Shown here in pieces: positions 62,368-64,000 of a stretch of 64,000 nt of DNA. Under the pieces are notes generated by a model. That model had not been told where the DNA came from, did not search any database, and worked only from the letters and a program-made list of their open reading frames with translations. The first letter of the stretch is position 1; each line of letters starts with the position of its first letter. The DNA lies in the NCBI GenBank assembly GCA_033344895.1, contig JAWPMN010000001.1, positions 2,984,001-3,048,000 on the forward strand. The letters run 5' to 3'. The DNA is from Alphaproteobacteria bacterium. GTDB taxonomy: Bacteria; Pseudomonadota; Alphaproteobacteria; UBA8366; Aestuariispiraceae. The position numbers and the translations under genes were made by a program.

Positions 62368-64000
62368 ACGCCATCCCGCAAGCCGTCATACGCCGCCTTC
62401 CGGAAACTCTGGTCAACCGGATCGCAGCCGGTGAGGTGGTCGAGCGTCCTGCGTCTGCGGTCAAGGAACTGGTGGAAAATGCGCTGGATGCGGGCGCAAC
62501 CCGCATCGACGTGACCATTCGCGACGGCGGCAGGGCCCTGATCTCGATCGCCGATGACGGCCGCGGCATGACGCCGGAAGAACTGAAGATCGCGGTGGAG
62601 AGGCATGCCACGTCGAAACTGCCGGACGAGGACCTGTTCCACATCACCACATTGGGTTTCCGGGGTGAAGCGCTGCCCTCCATCGGCTCGGTCAGCCGTA
62701 TGGCGATCACCAGCCGACCGCACGGCGCGGAGGAGGCCTGGCGGATCGAGATCGAGGGCGGCAAGGTCCTCGAACCGAAACCGTCGCCAGGGGGGATCGG
62801 CACCACGGTCGAGGTGCGGGACCTTTTCTACAGCACTCCGGCGCGTCTCAAGTTCCTGCGCAGCGCCCGGGCGGAGAGCGGTGCCGTTGCCGATGTCATG
62901 AACCGCCTGGCCATGGCGCATCCTTCGGTCGGGTTCTCCCTGACCGATGATGGCCGTGAGAAGCTTCGCCTCAGCGCTGCCCAGGGAGAGTTGCTGGACC
63001 TGCGCCTCAAGCGTCTGGGGGCGATTATGGGCCGCGAGTTTCAGGAGAATGCACTGGCCATCGATGCGGAACGCGAAGGCTTCCGACTGACAGGCTATGC
63101 GGGAGTGCCGACCCTGAACCGCGGCAATGCGACGATGCAGTTTCTGTTCGTCAACGGCCGCCCTGTCCGCGACAAGCAACTGATCGGTGCGGTTCGGGGC
63201 GCGTATCAGGATTTCCTGGCCCGGGACCGGCATCCTCTGCTGGCACTGTTCCTGGAATGCGAGGCGCGGGCAGTGGATGTGAACGTCCACCCGGCGAAGA
63301 GCGAGGTAAGGTTCCGGGAGCCGGGCGTGGTGCGCGGCCTGATCGTCAGCGCGTTGAAACATGCCTTGGCGGAAGCCGGGCATCGGGCCTCGACCACGGT
63401 GTCGGCCGCCGCGCTGGGGGCGTTCAGACCATCACAACTGCCCGACAACAGGCAGGGAAGCTTCGGCGGTGGCTATGCCTATCGGCCGCCACCCCCGCCC
63501 GCGCCGGGTCTGGCGGAACGGTCCTACGACTTCCAGCGCCCGGACGGGTTCGCCCCGGCCGCGCGGCCGTCCTACGACCCGGGACCATCTTCCGCGGAGC
63601 GCATCGACCCCGAAACCGGGGAAGTTACGGCGCCCGAGCGCCCGCTGACGGAGTATCCGCTGGGGGCGGCAAGGGCGCAGTTGCACGCGACCTATGTCGT
63701 CGCCCAGACCGAGGACGGCATCGTCATCGTCGATCAGCATGCAGCGCATGAGCGTCTGGTTTACGAGACAATGAAAAAGGCGATGGATGAGGGCGGTGTG
63801 CCGCGTCAGGGGCTGCTGATTCCGGAGATCGTCGAACTGGACGAACGGGCGGCGGAACGTCTGGTCGAACGGGCGGAGGATCTGGAAAAGCTGGGCCTGG
63901 TGGTGGAGGCCTTCGGTCCGGGGGCGGTCGCGGTGCGCGAGACCCCCGCTTTGCTGGGTGAGGTCGACGCGCGCTCGATGATCCGTGATCTGGCGGATGA
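62364..64000 (+). CDS. mutL: DNA mismatch repair protein MutL (3' truncated by window)
   Basis: The first 545 codons of MutL. The GTG at 62364 overlaps the pgi stop (GTGA). GHKL-ATPase motifs are [19 protein letters not shown] and [16 protein letters not shown]. The [20 protein letters not shown] segment and the DNA-binding [14 protein letters not shown] follow. A proline-rich linker (about residues 375-430) leads to the C-terminal domain, which carries the [12 protein letters not shown] endonuclease motif at 457-468. It therefore belongs to the nicking-competent MutL type found in bacteria without MutH. The frame is open to the window end. Confidence 0.97.
   Translation, partial: MNAIPQAVIRRLPETLVNRIAAGEVVERPASAVKELVENALDAGATRIDVTIRDGGRALISIADDGRGMTPEELKIAVERHATSKLPDEDLFHITTLGFRGEALPSIGSVSRMAITSRPHGAEEAWRIEIEGGKVLEPKPSPGGIGTTVEVRDLFYSTPARLKFLRSARAESGAVADVMNRLAMAHPSVGFSLTDDGREKLRLSAAQGELLDLRLKRLGAIMGREFQENALAIDAEREGFRLTGYAGVPTLNRGNATMQFLFVNGRPVRDKQLIGAVRGAYQDFLARDRHPLLALFLECEARAVDVNVHPAKSEVRFREPGVVRGLIVSALKHALAEAGHRASTTVSAAALGAFRPSQLPDNRQGSFGGGYAYRPPPPPAPGLAERSYDFQRPDGFAPAARPSYDPGPSSAERIDPETGEVTAPERPLTEYPLGAARAQLHATYVVAQTEDGIVIVDQHAAHERLVYETMKKAMDEGGVPRQGLLIPEIVELDERAAERLVERAEDLEKLGLVVEAFGPGAVAVRETPALLGEVDARSMIRDLAD

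Noticed and set aside
1-64000. tRNA, rRNA, CRISPR, insertion sequence or prophage
   Set aside because: No cloverleaf, spaced repeat array, transposase or integrase was seen; all larger ORFs fit chromosomal genes.

Overview
The window is ordinary, densely coded bacterial chromosome of high GC (roughly 60-65% by eye). It holds no insertion sequence, prophage, CRISPR array, rRNA or tRNA that I can see. Gene content points to an alphaproteobacterium, most likely of the Rhodospirillales type. The pointers are a putA / Lrp-type putR divergent pair, an xseB-ispA-dxs operon opposite a histone-deacetylase-like gene, DUF2336 and PAS_5 proteins, a short single-domain QueF, a class II DAHP synthase and TAXI-type TRAP transport. 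That taxonomic call is inference; no rRNA is present. Genes are packed tightly, with many 4-nt ATGA/GTGA overlaps.

Layout. 1-650: tail of a leucine/glutamate-type dehydrogenase and its terminator. 760-7160: an iron locus. A near-consensus Fur box precedes a secreted DUF4856 protein. A strong hairpin terminator follows, then one ORF that fuses a membrane fatty-acid/sterol hydroxylase to a ferric-iron binding protein. A two-domain iron permease comes next, and a convergent di-haem oxidoreductase closes the locus. 7230-11000: proline catabolism (putA) with its Lrp-type regulator. 11035-16315: asparagine synthase, glycosyltransferase and SDR in a coupled triad, then cupin, GFA-family and secreted small proteins. 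16307-23760: an AEC carrier, the sugar-nucleotide genes galU-ugd-phosphohexomutase-HAD phosphatase, then MATE and YbaN membrane proteins. 23820-28180: isoprenoid precursor genes (dxs, ispA, xseB) opposite an HDAC-family deacetylase. 28270-33180: an RND efflux pair and a secreted rhodanese. 33395-38730: DUF2336, queF, a TAXI TRAP transporter and radC. 38756-42616: map, sfsA, an ScsC-like DsbA and an M48 protease, all on the minus strand. 42646-48431: a gamma-glutamyltransferase-like lipoprotein, an aminotransferase and a large ankyrin membrane protein. 48725-50726: folB opposite folP-folK. 51021-55000: small regulator, VWA protein, thioredoxin-like ferredoxin, glutathione reductase and two tiny anchored DUF3012-type proteins. 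55190-64000: class II DAHP synthase, a NAPRT-like enzyme with a PAS_5 protein, a large MscS channel, pgi and the first part of mutL.

The most unusual material is the iron locus at 760-7160. It looks like a variant of the imelysin / di-haem oxidoreductase arrangement, with DUF4856 in place of imelysin and a hydroxylase-FutA fusion in place of a free binding protein. Two further points stand out: a gamma-glutamyltransferase homologue that appears to have lost its catalytic residues, and a tandem pair of differently anchored two-cysteine microproteins (54586-54992).
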